Positions 1 to 9,981 are shown, numbered from the stretch's first letter. The stretch is DNA of 64,000 nt from Rhynchopus euleeides (GCA_963210315.1 OY723319.1:558001-622000); one strand, 5' to 3'. Notes: a model not told the origin generated them from the letters alone. A program made the numbers and translations.

Positions 1-880
1 AGGAAGCCGGTAGCCACTGCTGGAGGTTTCGAGTCAGATTGCCCAACGGCCTTTGTTTTCGAAACAGGGGCGCCCAGGGGGCGGGGTGAGAGGAACGAGG
101 GGCAATGAGTACCCTTGCAGAGGGGTAGGGGAAGTAAGCCTGGGAAAGGCCGGACGTCCAAGGCGCTAACCGTTGCGCAAGTTGCAGGCGTTTTTCCCGG
201 TGGCGGGATGTCGGGCGCGCCAAGGGCATCCGCCTCTCTCTTTGCGGCAGATGGGACATGAGGGGGCAGGAAGGTGAATCCAGGTTCAGACTGCGACGAC
301 TGGGCAGTGCGCTTTGATGAAAGCACCTTTGTTGATTTGCCGAGCCCGCCGGTTGTCTGTGTACCCGGGTCAGTGACAAGACGAAAGGGAGGTGGGGTGT
401 TCTCCGGCAAAGGGGGAGGGGATGCCACGTTGGGGAAAGGTCTAAGCGACGAGATATCAGGACAAGGGCCACTCAAGGAGCTGACTACGGTGCAGGTAGC
501 TTGTCTTTTATTGAAAGGCGCGGCATCAGCCACGTCCCGCACGTCAGCCAGCCTCTTAAGCAAGCTAGGAAGAGGCAGGGAAGAGAGAGAAGGGGCTGGC
601 GGTAGCTCGAGGTCGCAGCATGCCACAACCTCGTCCACACCAGGAGAAGACACATCCGAACAGGGGGGTTCCACCCTCTCTGGCACTGGGCCACTCTCAT
701 AAACATAACTGGCGGCGCTCTCAGTGGCAACCTGTCCCAGTGCGGTCTCACATCCCTCAGATGGGGGTCCATCATCATCATCGTCGGCGGCCGCCGAGGG
801 CGCGTCGGCGGCCTCGTCGCGCAACTGGCCGCAACAAATCGCGGCCGCCGAGGGCGCGTCGGCGGCCTCGTCGCACAACT
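1..880. other. No recognisable gene; short GC-rich tandem duplication
   Basis: Open frames of 60-143 codons occur on both strands, but none shows a recognisable domain or a convincing coding signature. A GC-rich unit of about 55 bp (GCGGCCGCCGAGGGCGCGTC... followed by CAACTGGCCGCAACAAATCG) is present twice in tandem at about 786-895. Its second copy runs into the AATCACAAC array that follows. Confidence 0.5.
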
Positions 881-1005
881 GGCCGCAACAAATCGCAAAA
901 AATCACAACAAATCACAACATTTGCCTTGTGATTTGTTGTGATCTGTTGTGATCGGGTGTGATTTGTTGTGATTTGTTGTTTTTTTCCCCAGCCTGATTA
1001 CCCCA
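881..1005. repeat. Isolated terminus of the GTGATTTGTT-array element (element A family)
   Basis: This is an array of AATCACAACA/TTGTGATTTG motifs ending in CCCCAGCCTGATTACCCCA. The same terminus occurs at 3020-3079, and in reverse complement at 2019-2095. Bases 881-964 are essentially identical to 2402-2485. Only one terminus is visible here, so this is a solo end or a truncated copy rather than a whole element. Confidence 0.65.
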
Positions 1006-1665
1006 CAGTGGCAAATTTTTCGGAAAATCGGGAAAAAACAGGAAAATCCGGAAAATCATACACCCTCCTAGTGTCTGGGGGGTGATATGGCGGAAAAATT
1101 TTTGGGGTGTTTTTGGGTGAAAATCCGGGCAACCCGGGCCCTTTGGGACCACATAGGCCAGGAAAGGCCAAAATTTTCGACTTTTTTCGGAAATTTTCCG
1201 ATTTTTCACAGTGTGGCAGTCCGCAGACACAGATTTTCGGGTCAGAAAAAAAAATTTTTTTCTGACCCAAAAATTTCGGATTTTTTTCCGGAGGGTGTAT
1301 GGTGACCATCCCGGAAATCCGAAAAAAACCTGATTTTTCCTGATTTTCGGATTTTTCTCGAAATTCGCCCTTGTGTCAACCAGTGGCAAATTTTTCGGAA
1401 AATCGGGAAAAAACAGGAAAATCCGGAAAATCATACACCCTCCAAATAGGGCGTTTTTGGGGGGTTTTTGGCCGTTTTTTCGGCTAGTAGGCCAAAAGAG
1501 GTCATCTCCGGGGACGCACAGCGTCTGTACATGACGTAGGTGACTGAAAAAATCCTATTTTCAGCACCCGTTGTTCGCTAGCGGTTGTTTGCAAGTGAGT
1601 CCTGGTAGCAAACAGCCCAGTACTCATAATATTAAATATCGGCCCCCAAAACTCATAATATTAAA
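1006..1665. repeat. AT-rich repeat block with a 63-bp direct repeat
   Basis: A 63-bp sequence beginning CAGTGGCAAATTTTTCGGAA and ending at ACACCCTCC occurs at about 1005-1067 and again at 1380-1442. Between the copies are inverted and degenerate repeats of TTTTTCGGAAA type. No gene is recognised. It is probably part of a non-coding mobile element. Confidence 0.5.
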
Positions 1666-1667
1666 TA

Positions 1668-2012
1668 CCGTATACGTAAATATTTTGGAACGTAAATATT
1701 ATGGAACGTAAATATTATGGAACGTAAATATTTTGGAACGCTGGTGGGTTGGCGTTCCAGATTTTTTTCGTTCCATAATATTTACAGGGCTTTCTGCGAC
1801 TCGGGGACTTGGACCAGGTGATCGGACGGCATACAGAGTCCCTGACGGGACCTACTCGTGCACTTTTCGCGCGATTCCTGACGCAAGCCGTCCTCACCAC
1901 CGAGTCCCCAACTGGCCCTGTAAATATTATGGAACGTAAATATTATGGAACGGACCGGCCAAAAATGGGCCCGTTCCATAATATTTACGTTCCATAATAT
2001 TTACGTATACGG
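1668..2012. mobile_element. TA-flanked MITE (family E), copy 1
   Basis: The 345-bp element has terminal inverted repeats CCGTATACGTAAATATT and is flanked by TA on both sides (1666-1667 and 2013-2014). Just inside each end the motif ACGTAAATATTNTGGA is iterated two to three times. The core has no coding potential. A second copy with the same ends and core lies at 28340-28669. The TA duplication suggests a Tc1/mariner-like transposase acting in trans, but none is seen in the window. Confidence 0.85.
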
Positions 2013-2018
2013 TATAAG

Positions 2019-3079
2019 TTGGGGTAATCAGGCTGGGGGAAAAAACAACAAATCACAACGAATCACACCCGATCACAACAAATCACAACGCCAAATGTTG
2101 TGATTTGTTGTGATTTGTTGCGATTTGTTGCGATTTGTTGTGGCCAGTTGTGATTTGTTGCGACCAGTTGTGACGACTTGTGACCCTTTTGTGATGAGTT
2201 GTGATGAGGTGTGATCTGTTGTGATCTGTTGTGATCTGTTGTGATCGCGATCCAAAATTTCAAAAATTTAAAATTTTGGATCGCGATCACAACAGATCAC
2301 AACAGATCACACCTCATCACAACTCATCACAAAAGGGTCACAAGTCGTCACAACTGGTCACAACAAATCACACCACGTCACACCTAGTCACAACAAATCA
2401 CAACTGGCCGCAACAAATCGCAAAAAATCACAACAAATCACAACATTTGCCTTGTGATTTGTTGTGATCTGTTGTGATCGGGTGTGTCCTGGGCAAGACG
2501 TTAAACTACCTGGGAGGGCTTCCCCAAACCATGACGGGTGCTTGCACCAGGAGTTTGAAACAGCCACTCATGCCTTGCGATGCTCAAGTGCCTGCTGGAC
2601 CCCTATGTCCTTCAGGCCCCAAAGCAGGCAACGATATGGGAGCAACCTAACAGGGGAGGTGAAGAGGGCACGGGTCTTAGCCTGATGACACACTGCAACC
2701 TCAAGGTGACTGGCGACACCTCTCCCACAGTCTGCGGCGACTCTGCCGTGGCGACAAGGATTCCTGTCATGGGAGATCGCTGCGTGGATCAACGTGGCAC
2801 CACCCGTGTGCTCGGCAGGTTGTTTCGGCACCTGTTTTCTCCGTGTCATGCTTTTCGTGAGCGTGTCAGGGATGTTGGCACACGCTGGGGAGGGTTCACA
2901 TGATGACATAACATATATCAGAAGCACACACCCACGTGGCGCTGTCCTTGGCAGGACTTTGAAAGTGCCGCCTTGATATCCTTGTTGGATAGAACCCTCA
3001 TATCACACCCTCAATCAGCTGACGATCGGGTGTGATTTGTTGTGATTTGTTGTTTTTTTCCCCAGCCTGATTACCCCAA
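2019..3079. mobile_element. Element A: non-autonomous element with GTGATTTGTT subterminal arrays
   Basis: Terminal inverted repeats begin TTGGGGTAATCAGGCTGGGG at 2019 and end with the complement at 3079. Both ends continue inward as arrays of AACAAATCAC / GTGATTTGTT. At about 2225-2310 the arrays meet in a large palindrome centred near 2262 (GATCGCGATCCAAAATTT and its complement). The interior (2490-3000) has only short open frames without recognisable domains. Its right end abuts the truncated element B1 directly, so it seems to have removed the left end of B1. Confidence 0.7.
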
Positions 3080-3744
3080 CATGTATAATACTTGTCATGC
3101 AAGTATTATACATGTAAAATACTTGCATGACAAGTAAAATACATGTATAATACTTGCATGACAAGTAAAATACTTGCATGCAAGTAAAATACATGTATTT
3201 TACTTGCATGCAAGTATTTTACTTGTCATGCAAGTATTATACATGTATAATACTTGCATGACAAGTATTATACATGTAAAATACATGTAAATGCCTGAAA
3301 TATACATGTAAAATACATGTATATCAAGTAAAAATACATGTATAATAGTTGACATGCAAGTATTATACATGTATTTTTACTTGATTTATTACCGGTCCTG
3401 AAACCATTATTACCGGTTTCCTGCAGAAAGTCCATAAGCCAAGAGGTAATAATAAACCACTTTACGAGACTTAAAGGCGATATTATTGACCATTCGGTAA
3501 TTAAAAAGTTTTTATCAAAACTAGGAAATAAAGCAGTCACAGGAATATAGCCTGGGTTTAGTGACTTCATCCATTATTTACACTCAGCTTTCTTATTACC
3601 GCAATATTGAGGGCAATAATGGAAATCTTTATTTCCTGGAAAAAGCGGCTGGGGGCAGGGGCGGTGTGGGGGCGAGGTCCTGGCCAGTTTGCTTGATCCA
3701 CATTGCTCCTACTCGCTACAACACTTCACAGGGGCTAGAGGGCA

Positions 3745-4785
3745 TCACCTCGGCAGGTTGACGTTCAGATCCACAGTCACCCTGCTCTGGCTTGGCGCTC
3801 CCGTCGTCGTCCCCTGTGCAGGCTGGCTTGACATCATGTGCGCGACGTTCCGCTGGTGTGTCGTGGATGCATCAAGGTAGAGCTGCGGCGTCGATTCTCC
3901 GCGCCAGCCGAAATGCCTGCGGAGATCCATGGTGGACGCGCCGCCATTGGCCGCTGCCAGCGCGGCGGAGCGTCTCATGCTGTGCCCGGTGTATCCCTCC
4001 GGGTCCTTTTCCAGGCACAGCGCAATCTTCCGTGGCAGCCCGTAGAATTGGTTTCGCCCGATGGGCGAAGCGAGGAACGCGCTGCCGGCCTTGTTGATGC
4101 GTCTTGCGACAGGCCCCGTCACGAGGTCCGACAGAGAGAGGTGGGCCAGATGGGCCTTGAGGACGTCGTAGAACACAGCTTCTTCGTTCAGCATCTTGGG
4201 GACCACAAACGACCGTTCAATCGCGACGCTTCCCTGCTTTGCACCGTAGAACTTCACGCTGATCTGCTCATCTTGGACGGTGATGTTTTCGATCGACAGG
4301 TTGCGGAGTTCAACGCAGCGCATCCCACCGAAGAAGGCCAGCACCACAAGCGCACGATCCTGCTTGCTCGCCAGCGACCCGGTGCCCTTGTCCATGTAGT
4401 CCTGCAGTTCTTGAAAAGAGAAGGTTTTGGCTTGTTTGGTGGTGTAGCCCTTTGTTTGATTCTTCACGTACTGGTGGAGGCGTGGCATCTTTGTCTTGAT
4501 CATGTTCCCGTGGACAATCTTGACCTTGAAGTTGATGATGGAGTAGTAGTTCCAGATTGACGATGCGGCAGAACCCCCCTGCAGCTTGGCCTTGAGATAG
4601 CCCTTGATGTGCTTCTCGGAGTAGATTGTCTTCATGGAACGAACCCGGGGAGCCTCCTCAGCGACGTACGCCTCGAAGTCAGTCAGTCGATCGGTGTATG
4701 CCTTCCTGCTGCGGACTGGCATGAGGTCACCGTCACTTGATGTGCTGCTGCTGCTGTCGCTGTCATGATCGGCGGCGCGGGGCAT
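3745..4785 (-). CDS. Crypton-type tyrosine recombinase (transposase)
   Basis: The 346-residue protein probably catalyses cut-and-join recombination of its own element through a covalent 3'-phosphotyrosine. Visible catalytic residues of the tyrosine recombinase family are Arg156 in GGMRCVEL, His268 and Arg271 in TGHSMRR, Trp294 in HFGW (the His/Trp position) and the nucleophile Tyr303 in QLYLD. Lys178 or Lys183 could be the beta-hairpin lysine. Residues about 25-115 resemble the core-binding helical domain. The N-terminal 20 residues are Asp/Ser rich, and the C-terminal 35 residues are low-complexity. The length is normal for Crypton proteins, and no GCR1-type C-terminal DNA-binding domain is seen. 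The frame is intact, so the element may be recent or active. It is the only gene of its element. Confidence 0.85.
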   Translation of the reverse strand: MPRAADHDSDSSSSTSSDGDLMPVRSRKAYTDRLTDFEAYVAEEAPRVRSMKTIYSEKHIKGYLKAKLQGGSAASSIWNYYSIINFKVKIVHGNMIKTKMPRLHQYVKNQTKGYTTKQAKTFSFQELQDYMDKGTGSLASKQDRALVVLAFFGGMRCVELRNLSIENITVQDEQISVKFYGAKQGSVAIERSFVVPKMLNEEAVFYDVLKAHLAHLSLSDLVTGPVARRINKAGSAFLASPIGRNQFYGLPRKIALCLEKDPEGYTGHSMRRSAALAAANGGASTMDLRRHFGWRGESTPQLYLDASTTHQRNVAHMMSSQPAQGTTTGAPSQSRVTVDLNVNLPR

Positions 4786-4917
4786 GATGTGTGTGATGTT
4801 GCGTGATCTGTGGAGGTTGTGGCTCTGGTACTACGGAGGCTTTCTGCAGGTAACCGATTATAATGGTTTCAGGACCGTTAACAAACTACCATATAACCGG
4901 TCCTAATTGAGTACTTT

Positions 4918-5069
4918 CTGGATTTCGGGAAATTACGTCCCCTCAGCAAGGTACTCGGGTGTTTTTGTTCCCCTCGGGAAGGCCCTCGGGCTTCGCCCTC
5001 GGGCCTTCCCTCGGGGAACAAAACACCCTCGGACCTTGCTTCGGGGACGTAATTACCCTCAATCCATAA
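4918..5069. mobile_element. Foldback element with 8-bp target duplication
   Basis: Almost the whole 152 bp folds into one imperfect hairpin: AATTACGTCCCC...CTCGGGCTTCGCCCTCGG...GGGGACGTAATT, apex at 4990-4996. It is flanked by the direct repeat AGTACTTT at 4910-4917 and 5070-5077, fitting a hAT-like 8-bp duplication. It has no coding capacity. A similar hairpin starting TACGTCCCT lies at 42827-42949. Confidence 0.75.
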
Positions 5070-5240
5070 AGTACTTTATTATTACCGGTAATAAATAGCT
5101 AATACATGTATTTTACATGTATATTTCAGGCATATACATGTATTATACATGCATAATAGTTGACATGCAAGTATTATACATGTATAATACATGTATTATA
5201 CTTGTAGTTATACATGTAAAATTTACAAGATCCCACCGTG

Positions 5241-6026
5241 TAGCAACCCTACCCCCCCCCCTGGATGAAGAGAGGCAAGCGGGGGCGTTCCCTCAACAGC
5301 GCCAGAAAAGGCTCCAGAAACGCCGCTGGCAAACAACCCGAGGGGGGTTTGATTCTTTTGTTTTATCCGTCAGGTGGATCACCGGGTGGGGAGAGAACCG
5401 GTGTGAGGCAACTTGAGTGCGACCCGATTCTTTTTTTCGCCGTAAATCCCATTCTAAGTTCGGCACACCCCATCCGTCTCCCCTCCATCCCTCTAGCAGA
5501 CGCGCCTTGCCGTTTTTTCTGCGGCAGTTTCTCGAGTGAAAGATGCCCACTGCGACCCACCGCACTCCCACCCCCCCACTCCACAGGCACCCATGAGGCC
5601 GGCGTTCCGCGAGAGGCAACAGGGCGTGACTGCGAGGCACCCAGCAGTGGTGGATGAATTCACACCGGGGCTTGTTGCCGTGGAGGGGAGTTTGATCGTC
5701 GAGAGGGAATGGAAAATCTTGTTGCCGTGGAGGGGAGGGGGTATTTACCAGCGGAATTTCCTGAAACAGAGAACATAACAAGAGAACAGGCGCAGGCAGG
5801 CAAAGAATAATGCGCGGGATGCTGACAGATCAAGCATTCCAGGGGGGAAGGGGGGGGGGGGTTTCGGACGCTTCCGGAGGGTGGGGGTGCTGTCAACGAG
5901 GTTCTGGCCAGAGAAAAATCAATCGGGTGTAGGGAGAGTCAGCCACTCATCACTCTCTTTATAAAGGTCTTTGTCACCGGCTAAGTTTGGCGGTTTGCCT
6001 GACCTCTAAATAGGAGGAAATGCAAA
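5241..6026. other. No recognisable gene; G/C homopolymer-rich spacer
   Basis: Open frames of up to 162 codons occur but are compositional and show no domains. Short sequences related to the GATCGTCGAGAGTGAATGG interspersed motif occur at about 5690-5720. A G run follows at 5840-5860. Confidence 0.5.
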
Positions 6027-6342
6027 CACGGCGCTGAAGTAACCACTGTTACAAGTGGTTTTACAAGTGGTTTACATGTAAAAAATTTTACATGTAAATT
6101 TACAAGTGGCACTTGTAAAATTACATGTGCCACTTGTAAATTTTACAAGTGGTACATGTAAAATTACATGTGCCACTTGTAAAATTACATGTAAATGACA
6201 TGTGCCACTTGTTATTTACGAGCTTTCCTTAACACTGGCGAGCTGTGTTGTTCCATTTGTTTATCCCCCGCGACCCCAGACCAGCACATGCCCTGCTGCA
6301 CACACACACCCTCACTTACAAAAGGACCTTTGCACCTCCAAC

Positions 6343-7399
6343 ATGAGCAAGAGAACGGCAACCACAACACCGACGCGCAACAGCAAGCGGACGAAGAGCG
6401 GTGATCTGGGGAAGGAGGATGAGCGGCATAAAAGCCAGCTGCAGCAGCTTGTGGAGGACTTTGTGGCCCTGTACACCACCAGGAAGACGGGGGAGGTGTT
6501 AAAACACACGGTGTTGAAGGAGATGCTGCAGAAGGTGCTGGTGACCACCATCCCCCCCAAGACTGGAGTGATAACAAAGGTGCTGAAACACAAATACGAT
6601 GCACTGGCTTCCTACAAGTCGCTGAAGGATGTTTCCGGCGACCTGTACACGGTTCGGATCGAAGGAAACCGTGAGATGGCCATCCACGGCATCGCGCTGA
6701 AGCCCTTCCCCACGCCAACGCAGAAGAAGTCGGAGGGTTTCGCGCGCCTCAAGCTGGTGGTGGAGGACCTGGACAGCATGGATATGGTCAAGATGTACAA
6801 GGCATCGGCACAAGCCTCCACATCCGAGACGCGTCCGAAGCATAAGGCAGTGGCGGCGGTGGCGGCGCTGCAGCACATCGTTGTGGGCGTGCACGACCAG
6901 GAGACCGGGCGCTACTATAGCGTCATCGTCGAGAATGGCTTCACCAAGCTGGTGACGGCGACGCTGGAAGGGGTGCAGGTCGACTACACCTTCTACAGGG
7001 ACCGTCCTTCGGACCAGTGTGAGCCAGGTGAATACAGCGGCTCGCTCGTTGTGCCGCCTCCGCATTTTGTGGATTCAAGCAGAAATCGGTGAAATCATTC
7101 GACAACACAGGGCAGAGTTGGGCATGTCTCTGCGCGAATGTGAACGGCTGGGCTCACTCGTTCGCAGAGAGACAGGGATCTCGATGGGGCTTTCATACCC
7201 CCTCCTCGTAAAGCATGAAGCTCCCCTCCGGCTGATGACGCCCTCTCTGCTGGGGAACATGCGGGGGTGCCTCGAGTTTCTGCTGAGGGCTTTCCCATCC
7301 GCTCGGGTCGCCCCCCACCAACAGTCATGGTCACGGGTGATGGCTACACACCCGGTAGCCTTCAAGGAAAGAGCAGGCAGCGACTGGCAATCGCATTGA
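6343..7399 (+). CDS. N-terminal part of element C protein (DNA-binding/coiled region), probably spliced
   Basis: The frame from 6343 (MSKRTATTT) starts with a Lys/Arg-rich tail and continues with helical, charged sequence for 250 codons to 7092. A 55-bp GT-AG intron (7028-7082) would join Pro-Gly codons at 7027 in frame to EIGEIIRQHRAELG in the next frame. That frame stays open to 7399. I chose 6343 because the upstream in-frame ATG at 6202 lies in the array. The protein has no recognised domain. Its counterpart on element D is at 17367-17747 on the minus strand: it is basic at its N terminus and has similar spacing of hydrophobic residues. It probably forms part of one transposase gene with the block at 7267-8969. 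The second splice or frame change near 7200-7330 is unresolved. Confidence 0.5.
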
Positions 7400-8406
7400 C
7401 GGACGGGATCACCGCGTCCCGCTTTCTGACAGTGTGTGACCGCCACAAGCCCCTGTTCTACGAATGGTGGATGCTCCATGCCTTGGGGCAGATTGTGGCA
7501 GTTCAGAAGGGGACCTTCACGAAGGGGCCTTGCTCCTTTTCCATCACCCAGTTCCGGCTTGGGGGTGACCACTTAGAGTTGTGGTCACTCTTCAAAGGTG
7601 TAGGTGGGACAGGGCATCGTTCTGCCTTCTGCCTTACAGGAATCGACGAGCGTTTGGAGTACCTGCATGACTGCCACCGCTGTAGTATCCAAGAGATGGA
7701 TGCCGCAGGATCCACTTGTAGCATCGCTTCAAAATTCTCGAATCCTGTCTACACCGTGACGCCCCCCCTTCACGACACGAAAGGTGTCATGCGCCTCATT
7801 CTACGTACGCTGCCGGGATCAAAAGTGGTGGAGGAAACCATCCTTGGAAAAGTGGGCAAAAATTTCACTGGGAAGCACGCAAGAGAGATACTCGCTGCTT
7901 TGAAGGCCATCACCGTGGGGAATCAGCGGACATTGTGCTGCGCAATGCAATCGCTGATCTTCTTCCGCGACCAAGACATACCAGTGCGATACTTCTCAAC
8001 AGGTTCCTGCCGCAAAGAGTTTCTATTCGCTGTGATCAGCTATCATGTGCTGATTGTCTTGTTGGAGTGGGCAAATCCCGGGATCACTCGCTCGGCATAT
8101 GCTCATTCTCTCGAACACTGGTTTGATGAGCAGGATGCGCACAGGGTCACCGTCTCCGACGAGCTCTTCGAACAGGGCAACGGTGAGCGCAAGAGGTGGA
8201 CACGTGGGGGATCCCCGCAGACGATGGAGCGTGATCTGCAGATCTATGAACTGAAACAGAAACACTTGACGGATGAAAATACCGTGCGCAAAGAGCCTCC
8301 ACTGACTCCTACCATCGGCGAGCGGCCCCAAATATTATCTTACGATTCCATGCGCCTGTGCAGGTGTGTGATCACTCACAATGATACGTGGCTCAAGTAT
8401 CATTAG
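7267..8406 (+). CDS. Transposase-like core protein of element C
   Basis: The 379-codon frame probably carries the catalytic part of the transposase. Candidate RNase-H-fold acidic motifs are GDGYTPG near residue 24, then FRLGGDHLELW near residue 98 followed by a glycine-rich stretch and Cys, and LHDTKG near residue 175. The segment from LHDTKG onward is clearly homologous to minus-strand protein at 17108-15953 in element D: both contain T(P)xLHDxKGxxMRLI, then TGKH/TGHT, DIP, and TR(S/N)AYxHSLxHW. The first ATG may not be the true start, because the preceding frame (to 7399) overlaps it. The stop at 8406 overlaps the next frame by 19 bp. It could belong to the CMC or KDZ groups, or be a separate family; sequence alone does not decide. 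Confidence 0.65.
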   Translation: MPRVSAEGFPIRSGRPPPTVMVTGDGYTPGSLQGKSRQRLAIALTDGITASRFLTVCDRHKPLFYEWWMLHALGQIVAVQKGTFTKGPCSFSITQFRLGGDHLELWSLFKGVGGTGHRSAFCLTGIDERLEYLHDCHRCSIQEMDAAGSTCSIASKFSNPVYTVTPPLHDTKGVMRLILRTLPGSKVVEETILGKVGKNFTGKHAREILAALKAITVGNQRTLCCAMQSLIFFRDQDIPVRYFSTGSCRKEFLFAVISYHVLIVLLEWANPGITRSAYAHSLEHWFDEQDAHRVTVSDELFEQGNGERKRWTRGGSPQTMERDLQIYELKQKHLTDENTVRKEPPLTPTIGERPQILSYDSMRLCRCVITHNDTWLKYH

Positions 8407-8969
8407 CTGCTCGTCAATTGGTGGTCCGCTTGGACAAACTTGGCCTCGGGTCACATGTGCGCCGCAGAGATGGTCACGGACAAACATTTCAGGCAGAACC
8501 CGGCAACAACGGCGATGTTTTCCTGGTTTGCATCTGTGACGAAGAACCCTGGGAGGTGACGGAGGTGACGCCCCCTGCACAAGGAACCACCGACGGGGAG
8601 GAGGCTGGTGATGGCGGCAACCTTGCGAGTGACGGCAATAGCGGCGAGGCTGGTGATGATGATGATGATGGCGACGAGACATCCGCCACAGAAGAGTATA
8701 GCTGCGTTGTTTGCCCTGACAAGAGCTTCGCGCGGGTTTACGGGCTCTACGCCCACTACGACGGGCAACACCGGCCGAGGGCGCAGTGTGAATGTCGAGT
8801 GTCTTGCCCCTTGTGTGAGAAAACGGTGTTCAGAAGTGGACTTAGCCAACACGCCCTCTACGTCCACCAGGATGAGCTGGACATCACGACCTGCCCTGTG
8901 TGTCTGCAGGAGTTTGCTTCACAAGAACTGAGGGATAGGCACATGTCGGACGAACACCCTGCAGTCTGA
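8388..8969 (+). CDS. C-terminal C2H2 zinc-finger part of element C transposase (frame-shifted)
   Basis: The 193-codon frame continues the protein of the preceding frame after a frame change in the 19-bp overlap at 8388-8406. In the related element D the same join is uninterrupted (GILGYREVILCPCLHTRHAHRL region). The acidic linker contains an Asp run around residue 86. The C-terminal 95 residues hold three zinc-finger-like units: CVVCPDKSF...H...H, CPLCEKTVF...H...H and CPVCLQEF...H...H. These are likely to bind the element's DNA. The break could be a programmed frameshift, a small intron or a disabling indel. Confidence 0.65.
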   Translation: MAQVSLAARQLVVRLDKLGLGSHVRRRDGHGQTFQAEPGNNGDVFLVCICDEEPWEVTEVTPPAQGTTDGEEAGDGGNLASDGNSGEAGDDDDDGDETSATEEYSCVVCPDKSFARVYGLYAHYDGQHRPRAQCECRVSCPLCEKTVFRSGLSQHALYVHQDELDITTCPVCLQEFASQELRDRHMSDEHPAV

Positions 8970-9329
8970 AAAAATGAGACTCGTCGTCGGCACAAAATAC
9001 AATCAGTCCACTCGATCCGATCTCGACAGCTGTTGCATTGCACTCCCACCGTTTGCTGGTCATTTCTCCCCCCTCCTTGCCACTCCGCTTGCCAAAAAAC
9101 CTTCCCTCACAGTGTAGAGTATGAAGGAAACCGCGGAGATGACAAGTGGCACATGTCATTTACATGTAAAATTACAAGTACCACTTGTAAAAGTTACAAG
9201 TGGCACTTGTAATTTTACAAGTGGTACTTGTAATTTTACAAGTGGCACTTGTAACCATTTTTCACTTGTAATTTTACATGTAAAACCACTTGTAATGTAA
9301 TTTACTTCAGCGCCGTGAATGAAGAGGAA

Positions 9330-9981
9330 CACGGTGGGATCTTGTAAATTTTACATGTATAACTACAAGTATATACATGTATTATACATGTATAATACTT
9401 GCATGTCAACTATTATACATGTATAATACATGTATATGCCTGAAATATACATGTAAAATACATGTATATCAAGTAAAAATACAAGTATAATACTTGCATG
9501 TCAACTATTATACTTGTATTTTTACTTGATATACATGTATTTTACATGTATATTTCAGGCATTTACATGTATTTTACATGTATAATACTTGTCATGCAAG
9601 TATTATACATGTAAAATACTTGCATGACAAGTAAAATACATGTATAATACTTGCATGACAAGTAAAATACTTGCATGCAAGTAAAATACATGTATTTTAC
9701 TTGTCATGCAAGTATTTTACATGTATAATACTTGCATGACAAGTATTATACATGTAAAATACATGTAAATGCCTGAAATATACATGTAAAATACATGTAT
9801 ATCAAGTAAAAATACATGTATAATAGTTGACATGCAAGTATTATACATGTATTTTACATGTATATTTCAGGCATATACATGTATTATACATGTATAATAG
9901 TTGACATGCAAGTATTATACATGTATAATACATGTATTATACTTGTAGTTATACATGTAAAATTTACAAGATCCCACCGTG
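9330..9981. mobile_element. Element B2: non-autonomous CAC...GTG palindrome-array element
   Basis: This 652-bp element begins CACGGTGGGATCTTGTAAAT and ends with the complement. It is flanked by AA on both sides and consists almost entirely of ACATGTATAATACTTGCATG / ACAAGTA palindromes. It has no gene. B1 and B3 are members of the same family. Confidence 0.85.

Larger units (their letters stand above)
3386..5094. mobile_element. Crypton-like tyrosine-recombinase element with inverted ends
   Basis: The element lies inside the B1 array and has inverted terminal sequence TTATTACCGGT (3386-3396) / ACCGGTAATAA (5084-5094). The inner flank at the left (3386-3430) is also matched, imperfectly, in inverted orientation by 4839-4885: CTTTCTGCAGG, then AATGGTTTCAGGACCG. 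It encodes one tyrosine recombinase on the minus strand. The right side contains a foldback insertion (4918-5069). Cryptons as described generally lack long inverted repeats, so the class assignment rests on the protein. Confidence 0.7.
3080..5240. mobile_element. Element B1: CAC...GTG palindrome-array element, left-truncated, interrupted by a Crypton-like element
   Basis: It carries dense arrays of ACATGTATAATACTTGCATG / ACAAGTATTATACATGT palindromes at 3080-3385 and 5095-5220. The right terminus, ending GATCCCACCGTG at 5240, is identical to the termini of B2 (9330-9981) and B3 (54615-55294). The left terminus is missing, replaced by the end of element A. The array is split at the sequence ACTTGAT by a tyrosine-recombinase element at 3386-5094. 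Confidence 0.75.
6027..9317. mobile_element. Element C: autonomous-looking CAC...GTG transposon with palindrome arrays
   Basis: This 3.29-kb element starts CACGGCGCTGAAGTAA at 6027 and ends with the complement at 9317. It has AA immediately outside both ends, consistent with a 2-bp target duplication. Subterminal arrays of ACATGTGCCACTTGTAAAATT-type palindromes occupy 6045-6205 and 9140-9300. Plus-strand frames encode a transposase-like protein in at least three blocks and a C2H2 zinc-finger C terminus. CAC termini, a 2-bp duplication and arrays of subterminal repeats recall the CACTA/CMC superfamily. That assignment is an inference. Confidence 0.8.
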
